Below are positions 1 through 12,474 of a stretch of DNA of 64,000 bases, one piece after another. The DNA comes from Vicia villosa. Taxonomy: Eukaryota > Streptophyta > Magnoliopsida > Fabales > Fabaceae. The stretch covers positions 124,001 to 188,000 of the forward strand of contig NW_026704997.1 of NCBI RefSeq assembly GCF_029867415.1, written 5' to 3'. The position numbers and the translations under genes are program-made. The notes under the pieces were generated by a model that was not told the origin of the DNA, ran no database searches, and saw only the letters and a program-made list of their open reading frames with translations. Each line of letters starts with the position of its first letter. Position 1 is the first letter of the stretch.

Positions 1-722
1 TGCATAATCATCTTTTATCAATATTGTATAGACATCTTTCAAGACATTAATAATATTATTAATTTAATAAAAATCAAGTGTTTCCACAACTTTATTATCA
101 TTGTTAATATGTGTGTTAAAATTTTAAAGAACATTTATTTTAAAACTAAAATAATTGAAGGAAGGAATATCTTATTTAATGTAGTCAAAAGGAGTAAGAT
201 TAGCGATCACATTCACAAGGCAGTACGAGTAGACCATAGAAGACCTGACCAAATAGTTAACCCGTTCCCTATTGGCTGCTTCCTTTTCCTTTTTCCAAGA
301 AATAAAAAAAAAATAATAAAGATAAAGTTAAAAAGAAGCAACCGCCGCCACGTGTCGGTCAACGACTAGTAGCTTTCCCGTTTTTAACCGGCAATTATAT
401 TTATTTATATTAAAATTAAAATTAAAATTAAAATATAAAATAAACATTTAAAATTGTAACGAATGAGGCGTGCTATGAAAAGTGAAGAGTAGTAACAGGT
501 GATATCAGAGCTCAACAGAGTGCAGTGTCGGAATAAAACCATCCATCATTTTCTCGTGATTCACCAACTCAACATTCTCTTCTTTTTATTCACTCACCTT
601 CTAGACCACTCTTCCCTCACGCGCCATTCTCGTTTCACTTTCTACGCGCCATTCATTCCTCTCTTCTTCTTAGGGTTTTTACCTTTCCTCTCACATTCAT
701 CATCCTTGCATGCTACACTACA
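1..722. other. Upstream region of the first SFH gene
   Basis: No gene is seen. The first ~500 bases are AT-rich. From about 540 to 715 the + strand is pyrimidine-rich, as in plant 5' leaders, and leads to the ATG at 723. Reading frames of about 86 and 117 codons here have no recognisable protein character. A CACGTG core (G-box-like) lies near 349. Confidence 0.5.
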
Positions 723-3700
723 ATGTCCACCTCCGTCGATCGTTTCGCTCTTCCATGTCAGTTTTTCTCTCTCTCTTCTCTATCTTTCTATCGTTTCATT
801 CTTGATATTTGCTTTGCGGTTTGATTTATATATTGTTTTGGTTTTGGTTTAGGTTTTGAGGGTTTTTCTGGTAGTGATGAGAAGAGAGAAAGGAGATCTG
901 ATTTTGAGAACTCTGAGGATGAGAGAAGGACTAGAATTGGATCTCTTAAGAAGAAAGCTCTCAATGCTTCGTCTAAGATTAAACATTCTCTTAAGAAGAA
1001 AGGTGGCAGGACGAAGAGTGATGGCAGAGTTAGTTCTGTTTCCATTGAGGATATTCGTGACGTCGAGGAGCTTCAGGCTGTTGATGCGTTTCGACAATCG
1101 TTGATCCTCGATGAATTGCTTCCTCAAAAGCATGATGATTATCATATGATGTTAAGGTAGCCTGGCTTGATTAGTGTTGTTTACTTTGATGAAGTTTTAA
1201 TAGATGTGCTCTTTTGGTTGATTTATATCTATCTTTTGCAGATTTCTTAAAGCGAGGAAGTTTGATATTGAAAAGGCGAAGCATATGTGGGCTGATATGC
1301 TACAATGGAGGAAGGATTTTGGTGCTGATACAATCATGGAGGTAAATTATGTAACACAAGATTGACCGACCTCTCAGATGATCCATTGATCGACTTATTT
1401 GGGTGATTTTATCAAATCAGTTTATGACATTTTTCATATAAGTTCTCCAAAATAACTTATAAAACAACTTAGAATATATATAAAAGCAATTTAAATTTAT
1501 TTTATCTTTTGTTATAAAAATAGCTTATTCATAAGCACCTTATTTTGATAAGCACTTGTGCTATAAGTTTCAAGTAAGCTGTTGTTTATCCAAACAGGTC
1601 CTAATTGATGTTCTTATTCTTACTATTGCTTCATGTATGTTTGAAATGTCTTGTTTTCATTAGGAATTTGAGTTCAAAGAAATAAATGAGGTGGTTAAGT
1701 ATTATCCCCATGGTCACCATGGTGTTGATAAGGAGGGAAGGCCTGTTTACATTGAAAGACTTGGAAAAGTGGATCCAAACAAACTTATGCAAGTTACAAC
1801 AATGGATAGATATGTCAAGTACCATGTAAGAGAGTTTGAGAAATCGTTTGCAATAAAGTTTCCTGCTTGCTCTATTGCTTCTAAGAGGCACATAGATTCA
1901 AGTACTACAATCTTAGATGTTCAAGGCGTGGTATGTTGCTATTAATTGTTCCACATTGCATTGCTTGTGAGTTAATGTAACGTGCAAAAATATTTATGTT
2001 ATACTGGTGTGTTTAGGGCCTTAAGAACTTTTCAAAAGCTGCCCGCGATCTCATTATGCGATTACAAAAGATTGATGGTGACAATTACCCGGAGGTTAGC
2101 AATCTCAGTTCCACTGATTTTCTTACGTTCATTGTTCTGATTTTATTGGTCTAGTTGTAGGAAATTTTTAAGATAAACTTATAATAAGGTCTCAATCTCA
2201 ATGATTAATGACTTTTGTTCTCTTTTATGAATGATACAGACTCTATGCCAAATGTTTATCATTAATGCTGGCCCTGGGTTTAGGATGCTGTGGAGCAGTG
2301 TCAAATCTTTTCTTGATCCCAAAACAACTTCAAAGATTCATGTATGTAAAATTGCTATATTTTAGCCGTCTAGACCTCGTATTTGCGATTTTTTGATGGA
2401 TTAAGGCTGGTGATTAGGCTTGATGTCTCTTTGGAATCATTATTTAGGTTCTTGGAAACAAGTACCAAAGCAAATTGCTTGAAGTAATCAACGCCAGGTA
2501 CATCATGTGTGTCTTACACATTTCTATTTCTCTGCATGTTTTAGACTTGTTGTCCTTTTTATTCTATTGACCTTTTTATATCAATGTGGTGTATTATAGT
2601 TTTCACTCATTCATCACTATCAAAAACCAATTCACATTATCCTTTAAATAGCCTAATTTTTTGTGAACTTAATAAAGCGAGTTGCCAGAATTCTTGGGAG
2701 GTAGCTGCACATGTTTAGATCAGGGAGGTTGCCTCAGATCCGATAAAGGGCCTTGGAATAACCCTGAAATTATGAAGGTTAGGCTATATGCTGTAGTACT
2801 TATTTGCCTTATGATTGTTCATCTGGTGATATACTAATTCAAATAATTGTATGTGGACATTTTGCAGATGATTCTCAGTGGTGAAGCAAAGCGGCCAAGG
2901 CAAGTGGTAAAAGTTTTAAACAGTGAGGGGAAGGTTATTGCATATGCTAAGCCGCGAAGCCCAATGGTAATTTGTTGTCTGATTTTCATTATTTGCTTGA
3001 ACTGAGTGAAGCCTTTTTTGATTCATTTGCCTCTTCAGTGTCCTTTTCTTCTTATGACTTGATAGATCATGCCACTTCTTTCTTGCAGGTAAAAGGCAGT
3101 GATACATCCACAGCGGAATCGGGGTCTGAAGCTGAAGACATAGCTACTCCAAAAGCAATTAAGAGTTACTCAAACCTAAGGTTGACTCCTGTTCGTGAGG
3201 AAGTAAGTGTTGACCTTGTCTTTTGATAACTCATTGTTTTATTAATTGGGACAATTTTAATTGATTGTAACTTTTTTCGGACATTCCTCCAGTTCATTAG
3301 TTTGAATGGCACAATTTTATCAAATCATTTTGCACCTATTATTTTGTGTGTTTAATGTCTATTCAATGTAATGGCACAATGTTTAAAGGTTTCACAAGGA
3401 TGATCAAATTTTAATGTAATGCTTGACTAGTAGCCGGAATCTATCCCAAAACACTAAGTTATTTACATTTTGTGTTGTCTTTCAGTCAAAGGTAGTTGGA
3501 AAGTCAAGCTATGCTGTTAGTGGTAACTTAGCTGGGTATGATGAATACATTCCAATGGTAGACAAACCTGTTGATGCTGTCTGGAAGAAACAAGCATCAC
3601 TCCAAACGTCACCTAGTAGCAAAGGTTAACAGCTTTAACTTATTATTCATGTTATATACTTTTTTCTAGCGCTTATTCACCAAAAGTATCAAAATTGTGA

Positions 3701-5497
3701 GTGCTGTATGTCGGGTTGTCATAAAGCTCTATAGAAATTTATTATTCCCATAGTCTTTGGAGGACATTTGATGTAAATTCATGAATGCCACTACCAAGAG
3801 ATGTCAAGTCGTAATAAAAGAATCTGTTCAATTAAATAATGAATTTGTGAGTCGTGACTAATCAATGTTAGATCAAAATTAACAAATATTTTGATAGGTT
3901 TTATCGAAGACATAAACATGGTTTTCTTTATTGCTCATTCTATTGTCAAAAGACTGTGCAGCATACACTATTGCCACAAATAGGAATCCACTGCCTTGTC
4001 TAATAGACTAACACTATATATTTTTTGTTTTTAAAATTTGAGTTTTATTTTCAACAATTTTAAAAACATGATAAGGTAACTGATGAAAATGGTTTATTAT
4101 ATACCTGCTGTACTGAGCTTCTTGACTTTAAAAACAAACCTACCCAGGGCATGCAATTGAAAGTTTAACTTCTTGGAGCAGTTGATCCTTGACATGACTT
4201 TTGTGCTTTAAGCACAAAAGGCTACTATTTGAGCTCAGGGCTGATTTTAAATATAAACAAGTCCACCTGCTCCTAAAAACTTAAGCTTTTGGCATAATTT
4301 TGGCGCCTTGCTTGGTATCTTGATTTTAATTATTAATTTTGCTCTGGAAATATGTTTCCATTACAGGAACACCTCCCCTTCCTGACACTTCAAAGCCACC
4401 AGAAAATATTCAAGCTCGGATTTGGATAGCTCTGTCATTTTTCTTTTTGACTATGTTTACTTTCTTCCATTCACTTGCATGTCGTGTCACAAAGAAACTT
4501 CCATCAGTATCATTCAATAAGAGTACTTCAGAGCTAACTCTTGATACAACAAACAAGTCCCCAACTCCCGAACATACAAAGACGAGTGTCTTATCCTCCA
4601 TGATGAAAAGGTTAACTGAGCTCGAAGAGAAGGTTGACATGCTAAAGTCTAAGCCATCTGAGATGCCTTGGCAGAAAGCAGAATTACTAAATGCTGCTGT
4701 CTGCCGGGTGGATGGTTTGGAAGCAGAGCTAATTGCAACTAAAAAGGTAGGATGCTTTAATTTTGTTCTACATTATATTTATAAGAAACTGCAGTCATGG
4801 TGAATCACTTTAGAGCAATTTTCATTTTTTATTGTTCAATTTCAATATGTGGTGAGTGGTTTGGATAGTATGGCAGAAGGTCGTAGTAGCCAACTGCTCT
4901 ATGAATATAATAAGCTCATATATTGAAAAGCAACCAATGTTCTATTCTTTTTACTGTCTGGTTTAAGTTACCATTAATATGAAGAAAATATTTCACAAAG
5001 CATGGAAGATATTTGATAAAAGTTAAAAGACCAAATAAATGAAGAGAAAAATAAATGTTATGTTTGCTTGTTAATTATTTTCAGCCACCAAAGCTGGTTT
5101 ATCTGACATGTTGGTTAATAGATGAATGTATTTATTTGTGATCAAGCTGATCTTCAACTAATACTTAATATGTGTAAGAAGTTTTAAGTTGTTTTAGATT
5201 TGTATTTCTGATCAGCCATTCGCTTCATGTTGAATTGTTTTCATTTGTTCCATACATGAATGATTCTCTTACATTTAAACTTTCTGGATTGTGCAATAGG
5301 CTCTCTACGAAGCGTTAATGAGGCAAGAAGAGTTGCTTGCTTACATTGATAGTCAAGAAGAGGCTAAGTTGCGGCGGGTATGACACATTTATTTCAAATA
5401 CAATAAAAACCTTATGAACTTCTTTTCTTACTAAAAATTCTGATATTTCTATTCCTTTATTTTGCTTCATGTTAATCAGAAGAAGTCTTGCTGGTGA
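723..5497 (+). CDS. SEC14-like phosphatidylinositol/phosphatidylcholine transfer protein (SFH family), 14 exons
   Basis: Exons read as 723-756, 853-1156, 1242-1341, 1664-1930, 2017-2094, 2240-2341, 2448-2497, 2678-2777, 2868-2966, 3089-3202, 3486-3624, 4367-4746, 5300-5377 and 5480-5497. They join in frame to 620 residues with GT-AG introns. Residues ~85-145 are the CRAL-TRIO N-terminal helices ([20 protein letters not shown]). Residues ~150-320 are the lipid-binding Sec14 lobe ([44 protein letters not shown]). A C-terminal extension follows, with a hydrophobic stretch at ~480-500 ([16 protein letters not shown]) and a coiled coil at ~555-610 ending in basic residues. Family knowledge: SFH proteins exchange PtdIns and PtdCho and promote phosphoinositide signalling in polarised membrane growth. 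The start fits because the tiny first exon (MSTSVDRF) splices into the conserved acidic/basic N-terminus. A second copy lies tail to tail at 7722-10721. Confidence 0.93.
1395..1605. mobile_element. Probable MITE remnant in intron 3 of the SFH gene
   Basis: The intron between 1342 and 1663 is longer than its neighbours. It contains alternating motifs of the ataagcac/gcttattcataagc type and ends near 1605 with tgtttatccaaacaggtcc. Such ends are common in legume nonautonomous hAT-like elements. No clean target duplication was found, so the borders are approximate. Confidence 0.35.
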
Positions 5498-7721
5498 CTT
5501 TTGTTGATGCTTATAGAGACTCTGGAGGGGAGGGTGGTTTTCAGTCAGTGTTTCTATGGTTGCTGACCTTGCACATGATGTAAACCCAGAAAATTGATTT
5601 TAAATTTTGAGTAAACTCTATGAAGAATCGTTTCAAACTTGTGTATAGTTAGGATGACTACTTGGTTTAAAACAAGCTTCGACTCAAAATGGTAAATTGG
5701 GGATATCAAATCTCACATCTGCAGTCCATTAGCTAGCTCGTTAGTGACCCAAATGCTTCACCTTCTTTCACTCTTAACAAAGGTGCATAAGAGTTTTAGT
5801 ACAAAGTTACCATTATGATTCTTCAAACACATCAATGCCCATCTTATTGTCAGAAAACTTTGTATTCACGCTACACTTCAACACACCACAGGGCGTGAAA
5901 AGTGTGATGCAACTTCAAGATTTATCCATTGCCACTGCAATGCGATCTTATATCATTTTAGCATCCTCTTTAATATTCTCCCAAAACTTCAAGTTATGGC
6001 TCTTTCATATGCTCCACATCATCATGCACCACATAGTATGCTTTACTTGAGCATTTGTAGGACAGCAGTAAAAAGTAAATCCATTATACCATCAATAATC
6101 AAGATATATGGCTAAAAATCTAATTTGACAACTCTTGTTTTCTCTATATCTCAATAGCATTATTTAACAAACAAACTCTATATATGGAGATCGAGGGGAA
6201 GTTATTATTTAACAAACAAACTTACACAACTAATCCTAGCCAACTTCTAACAAGAAAAATAAAAACAGTTGATAGGCTGTTACTTCCAAACATGTATATT
6301 TAACATTAGGATCAAATTTTCTTAGCATCATTAAAACATTTTTTTTAAAAGGGAGAGGCTTTCAAGTTCCAAACTAAAGACAACGGCTCTCCAAGTGTAA
6401 ATTAGATGCATCTATTACATTATTTACAAAAAAAATAAATTAAATTATAGGCAAACTCAATCGTAAACATATACCTTCCAATGTGACCTCCAAGTAATAG
6501 TATCTTGTTGCATTGAATCTAAAAGAGGTGTTTGTAGCATTGCTTCGGCCTGATAAAACAACGTATGTGCAAACTTGGGATCCCATTCTTTATGAATTGT
6601 TTTGTAACTTCTCATAAACCCAATGTTTCTCATTCACCAACATATTTATAGTATGTTTGGATGCACATTTGCTTGTCCGTTTTTTGCATTCCAATGCATC
6701 TTTACCGTGAAAATATAGAAGCTAACAATTGTAGAGCTGGCTAGACGAACGTTTTCACTGTGAAATGGCAAGTTTTCAAGAATATTTGGAGCACTGCTTT
6801 TTCCACTTTTAGTCGTGAACAACCACCCCTATAAAACCTTAAAATATCCTTTGTGCAGTCTGGATTTCAAAATTCGAACACATCTATTACACGTCAAATC
6901 ACATCATCACCGAGTCACCCTATTTGCCAATGAGTTGGGTTTAAATGATTCCGAGGTTTAAAATTTGAACTTATTTTTATTTTTAATTTGAACTTATTTC
7001 AGTGTTCCAATGCATTTCTACCATGAAAATATAGAAGCTAAGAGAAGATAACCACCTTGGTGTGTATTTTTCACACTCTTAGGATTTACTCAACACTCTA
7101 TTTTTTTCTCTCATTATCAAAAGCTTTTATTTTTCTCACTTATTACAACACATAGGCATTTTTCTCTTTCAACTTATGTTTTTCTGATGCATAGATTCAT
7201 ATGCCAAGGCCTCTATTTATAATGAAATAAGGCAATGTGATTCCTGAATATAGTGGAACTTTGTCAAAATTTGCTGCAACATGATATGTGAATATCTTAT
7301 ATTTCCACAATATCAGCACTGTAAGCTATGCCTTTGTATGTAAGCTACAACATAGCATAAATTTGATGAAAAAATGAGTCCTTGCATTAAATGTACATAA
7401 GAAATTGGCTTCAATGCAAGTTTCAATTTGCATTAATTAGAGTCGTTTGTCCTTCTGATCTCTCAAGACAGAATTTGTAAAACTAAAATAAATTGCTAGT
7501 TGTTAAAAATAATCATTGCCTAGTTTTATTAACACATATATGATATATACACAATTGTGAAGGATGATACATTGTTTATATATTATTCAGAAAATATAAT
7601 TATACAAAGCAGAATGCTATAGCATCCATGGGGCTGATATGATAGAGAAACGCCACCAAATTTACAACTCTTCAACTAATGTTTAAGATTTGAGGTTAGA
7701 CAGGAACACCTATCATCTTAA
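5498..7721. other. Spacer between the convergent SFH genes
   Basis: This 2.2-kb stretch holds the 3' ends of two facing genes and no coding region I recognise. A ~37-base segment (near 6688-6725, with caatgcatctttaccgtg) recurs diverged at 7009-7045. A possible minus-strand LTR remnant is listed separately. Confidence 0.5.
7000..7480 (-). mobile_element. Possible solo LTR remnant (minus strand)
   Basis: Read on the minus strand there is a TATA-like attataaatagaggcc near 7215 followed by an A-rich, leader-like stretch, resembling the U3-R layout of plant copia LTRs. TG...CA ends, target duplication and internal region were not identified, so this is only a suggestion. Confidence 0.25.
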
Positions 7722-10721
7722 TTACCAGTAGAACTGCAATCACAAACACAAAAACTTGTATCAGAGAAAATAGTATATAGATAACTTGCATGGCAAGTAA
7801 TTCATCAGTGTCAAAGTTAAAGGGACTTACAAACTTCTTTTTCTTTATGTCAAGCTCTGATTGAAGCTCCGCTTGCTTAGCAAGCGAGTCTTCAAGTGCC
7901 TAAAGCCATAAAAAGGAGCAAGTAAAATTAGAAATATGTTTTAAAGGCAACGATGAAATTGCGAAGTATCGGGAAAAATCGTACCTTCTGGGTTGTAGCC
8001 AACTCTTCCTCGAGTGCTTCGACGCGGTTTAGAGCAGTGTTGAGCAGTTTTTCCATTTCAGGTGGCATGGAAGGCCTCGTGATGAGAGTATTCACCTCCT
8101 CTTCTAGATCGGCCATGCGCTTCATCAGAGCGATGCGGTCGTCTATGGATATGACAGGCGCTGCTTTCATCATATTGCCATCATATAATACTGAGTTACC
8201 GTAGAGTGCAATTGCAGTCATTTTCTTTGGCATGTTCCGTGTCATGCGGATTAACGTAATGAGCCCCAAAACAATGCCCATGACTCCGCCAGCAAAATGA
8301 TTTGTAAATCTAGTTGAAGTCTTGAAAATGTTGCCAGCAGAACAATTTGCACCTGAATTGAAATAATCTATTTAATCGTTTCGGAAAAATGGAGTACGCG
8401 GATTATGCTTGACAAAACAATTTTGTCTGTAAGAATTATCATCAAATACTAATATAATACATGCCTTTAGAAAGCGCCTTTTGATCATTTTGTATGGCTT
8501 CATTCCAAGACATTGGTTTGTCCTTCATTGAGACCAAGGTGTCGAACTTATATACATTATTACATTGTTTTGCTACCTGCAATATAGAAATTTTGCAGTT
8601 AAATCATCATTTGTTTTACATTTCATCAAGTAACGAAACCTGTTCGATGAAACTTACTTCTGCGATAGCATGACACGCCTCCTCGAGAGCATATTCTTTT
8701 TTGAAAGAATTACATTCCTTAATATCCTAAGAAGAAGAAAGATATCAAGCTTTATAACCAAACTATGCGCTTCAAAGTTGAAATTATAAGGATGTAAAGA
8801 AGCTATAACTACCTTTTGACACAATGTTTCATCTGTGATGATTGTTTTCTCCTCCTCGATCCGGGACAAAGTATTCATTATGCAATTTGCTTCGCCATTT
8901 TGAACCATCTAATTCATCCGTACAAAAAAAACGCTTTACTATTTTCTTTTCTGATTATATAACTAATTTTTTGTTTTATCTTTCAATATTGAAATTACCT
9001 TCATGATTTCGGGATCATTCCATGGTCCCTTGTCCGAAAGCATGCAACCACCTTTGTCTGCACAAGTACATGTACCCCCCAAGAACTCGGGAAGTTCGCT
9101 GGTAAATAATAAACACAAGCAAGGTGTTAAGGTAAAATTAGAAAGAGATAAACAAAAATTCTTCAATAAGAAAGAAGAAAATACATACCTTGCATCAATG
9201 ATTTCGAGCAACTTGCTTTGGTATTTGTTACCTAGTACCTGATCAACAATTCAGTAAGCTGTTCAATAATCCTACTTAACCGAGTTCAACATTATATGAA
9301 ACTGTTGAGTATAATAATAGAAGCTTACATGGATTTTGGAGGTTGTTTTGGGATCAAGGAAGGACTTAACAGTGTTCCACAACATCCGAAATCCAGAACC
9401 AGCATTGATGATGAACATACGGTTCAAGGACTGTACGAAAAGAAATGTTCGATTAAGGTAATTTCAGAATTTTATTCATCAAGATTATACACAAATAGCA
9501 GACAAACAGACAACAAGCTGCAACAAGCCGTGCCGCTACCCCTTATGATCGGGTAGGTAAAACTGTACCTCGGGATAGTTATCACCATCAATCTTCTGAA
9601 GCCCCTGGAGGAGATCTCTTGCCGCTTTATTCATGCTTCTGAGACCCTGAACAACCATGATATAGTCAGCACTTATATGAAACTTCTTTACTTGCATAAC
9701 AAGTTACATAATATAATAGGAAATCGGTAGAATAATTTCCAAACATGCATACCAATCCTTGAACATCCAAGATAGTTGTGCTTTGATCAATGTGTCTCTT
9801 TGCCGCAATCGAACAAGCAGGCATCTTAACATTGAGTGTCTTCTCAAACTCTCTTACATGGTACTTAAGATATCTCTCCATAGTTGTTACTTGCATCAGC
9901 TTGTTAGAATCAACCAAACCCAATCTTTCTATGTAAACAGGTCTTCCATCTTTATCGACTCCGTGTGTTCCTTGAGGATAGTATTTTAGAACTTCATCTA
10001 CCTCCTTGAACTCAAAATCCTTAACAAAACCAAAAGAAAAGTCTCTTAATTATACATAACGACGCAATTACGAATAGTGTTTTTATTTATTTATTTATTC
10101 ATCAAATGATATATATACCTCCATAATCGTGTCAGCGCCGAATTCCTTCCTCCATTGGAGCATATCTGCCCACATTTGCTTTGTTTTCTCAATGTCAAAC
10201 TTCCTTGCTCTCAAGAATCTGAAAATTATCATATAACAAACCAATAAAACCACATTAAGAATTGAACTCGGCCATCGATATTTAAAGACCATGTTGCGAT
10301 ATTGGTTATCCAAAGGCTACCTTAGCATCATATGATGATGATCATGTTTTGAGGGCAACAATTCTTCTTGGATTAGTGTTTGGCGAAAAGCGTCAATTGC
10401 TTGCAACTCTTCTATGTCGAGTTCGTCCTCAGTAACAGACATAACCCTACTATTCCTTCGCCCCTTCTTCAAGGAATGTTTGAACTTAGAAGATGCACTT
10501 ATTGCTACCTTCTTTAAGGATCCAAGCCTTGTCAACTTTTCATCCTCCAAATTTTCATTCTCAATACCTATTTTTTTCGCAGAAAGTAGAGCGAAATTTA
10601 CACATTTCATAAACATGATCATGATCATGAAAATGGATGATGAAATTGCAATAATAACATAAACTCGCGAACCTTTAACCGGTTGTTCAAAACTAACACG
10701 TCCAGAAATAGTGTCACACAT
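7722..10721 (-). CDS. SEC14-like phosphatidylinositol transfer protein (SFH family), second copy, 14 exons
   Basis: Minus-strand exons: 10721-10673, 10567-10321, 10218-10119, 10019-9753, 9646-9569, 9430-9329, 9238-9189, 9098-8999, 8908-8813, 8726-8658, 8576-8465, 8352-7985, 7899-7831 and 7733-7722, joining to 572 residues. Seven exons (100, 267, 78, 102, 50 and 100 nt in the Sec14 part, and the early 100-nt one) match the lengths of the + strand gene, so the two are paralogues with conserved structure. The Sec14 domain spans ~75-305 ([31 protein letters not shown]). A hydrophobic segment lies near residues 444-458 ([14 protein letters not shown]), followed by a coiled coil and a KKKKFFYW end. 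The C-terminal middle section (exons 9-11) is diverged from the first gene. The intron between 8465 and 8352 starts with GC, not GT: AAAG|GC keeps the frame and matches the phase-1 intron of the sister gene. Confidence 0.9.
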
Positions 10722-12470
10722 AATTATATATCAGAATCTCTTGAATTCTAACACAAATTATCACAAAATACTGTAAGGTGAAAGAGAATCAACAATTCGC
10801 GTATACGAAAAATGCCAGAAATTCAACCTTCACGTGTACCTACACCTATTATCAATCAAAAACAACACATATAATTAATTAGAATCTGAAAAACACATGA
10901 TCTTGTAATGAATTATCAATAACAATCAAATCAACATTCTTCATATTCAACATGCATGAAAGAAAAAAAAAAGATTATTATAAATTATATACTTAATGAA
11001 TTAGAATCAAGTGTAGGTGAATGAGGTGAAATATTGAAATCTATGGAGGTTTAAAAGGTTCATGAATCAACATTATGTAAATTAATTATTAACATAATTA
11101 TGATTAAAAATGAAGAAAGATTGATAAATGAAAAAAATTATGATTAGATATTTACCTTGAGATTAAAAATGTGGGAATTAGAATTAGAAGAATATGTAAC
11201 ACTAATTAATTATCCTAATATATCAATAAGATTGAGGCTATGATATTAGGGCTAAAATTGGAAGACAGGTTGGTGAAACTCATATTTAGAGTTTGCCATT
11301 TTTTTTGTTTTTTTGTTTATATTTTTTCAGTTTCATTTTTGCTACTAGTTTTTTTTTCTTCTTGTTTAATGTCATGTATTTTAGGTTGTCTTTAACATGA
11401 TATAGTTTATTTTGTTAAATTTTATTTATAGTGTTTTTTAATATATTTAACTAAGTTTTGGTTTAACTTATTCTAGTTAATTTATGTAAAATAAGCCTAT
11501 TGAATATGATGGTTGAGTAGTTTGTTGTTATGATTAATATTCATAGGGTGACTTGTTGTATCTTAAAGTTTATCCTTAAATTTTTGGTTTATTTTTTAGT
11601 TTCAATATGGCAACTTCCATTCTCACACATCGTTTTAAAGTTTTTGTTAATTAACAGATCATCCTTGTGAGGAAGGTGGCTTGATTTTATCACAATTGAC
11701 ATTTGAAGAAGATAGCCAAAATATGAGTGTAAATTTAGAAGTGTTGATATTTGGTAACATCTTACAAGAGGTTAGACACTTCTAATTAACTTATTGTAGA
11801 GGACAAATATAGTATAGTGGAATGAACAACATTATATCTCAAAAACTTGAATATAATTGTGTATAAGTTTTTTTGTTATTTTTAAAAATTTAAAAGTAAG
11901 GAAGAAATACTCTATTGAATTTTCATAACATTTCTTAATACAAATATAGTATTAGCTTATTCTAAGCACTATTGAAACGTGGTTTGAGAGGAAGAATGAG
12001 ATAATACATGGACTCGAGTGCGTAGTGAGGTTTATATATGTCATGTAGTTGATTTTCAAGTCCCTAGAGTAGAGAGGGGCACTGGTGTTTCGAGTACTTG
12101 AATGCACTCGAATGTCGTTGTGATCTCGGGATTTATCTTTCGCTGTTGATTTCATCTTATAAGTCTTCCTTCATTTTGGGTCGTAGATTTGTCTCTCTTG
12201 TCTTCTTATATAAGGATTTCCCCTTACTATGAACATTTTTTCCTTCTTGCTCAAATGTTTTACTTCTCGCGAGTTTCCTTCTATTCTTCCTTGGATTCAA
12301 TCGATATTGTTTGATTTGTTCATTTGCCTATTCTCCCTAGATTTTGCATTCCTTCGCTATTTTTAAGCTTCTATGTGGTTTCTTAATTATTTTTTTGTTT
12401 ATACATCTGCTGTTTCTCTGAGGTAGTATTACTTTCTCTCTTCATCTTATTATTGTTCTTATTCTTTCTT
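10722..12470. other. Upstream region of the second SFH gene and AT-rich spacer
   Basis: The bases just above 10721 would hold the promoter and leader of the minus-strand SFH gene. No clear TATA box or leader intron could be fixed. From about 11300 to 12470 the sequence is AT-rich, with no convincing coding region. Confidence 0.4.
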
Positions 12471-12474
12471 CAAC

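Noticed and set aside
8461..8466. GT donor in gcatgtatt for the SFH intron
   Set aside because: It would put the next exon out of frame; the GC donor restores the phase seen in the sister gene.
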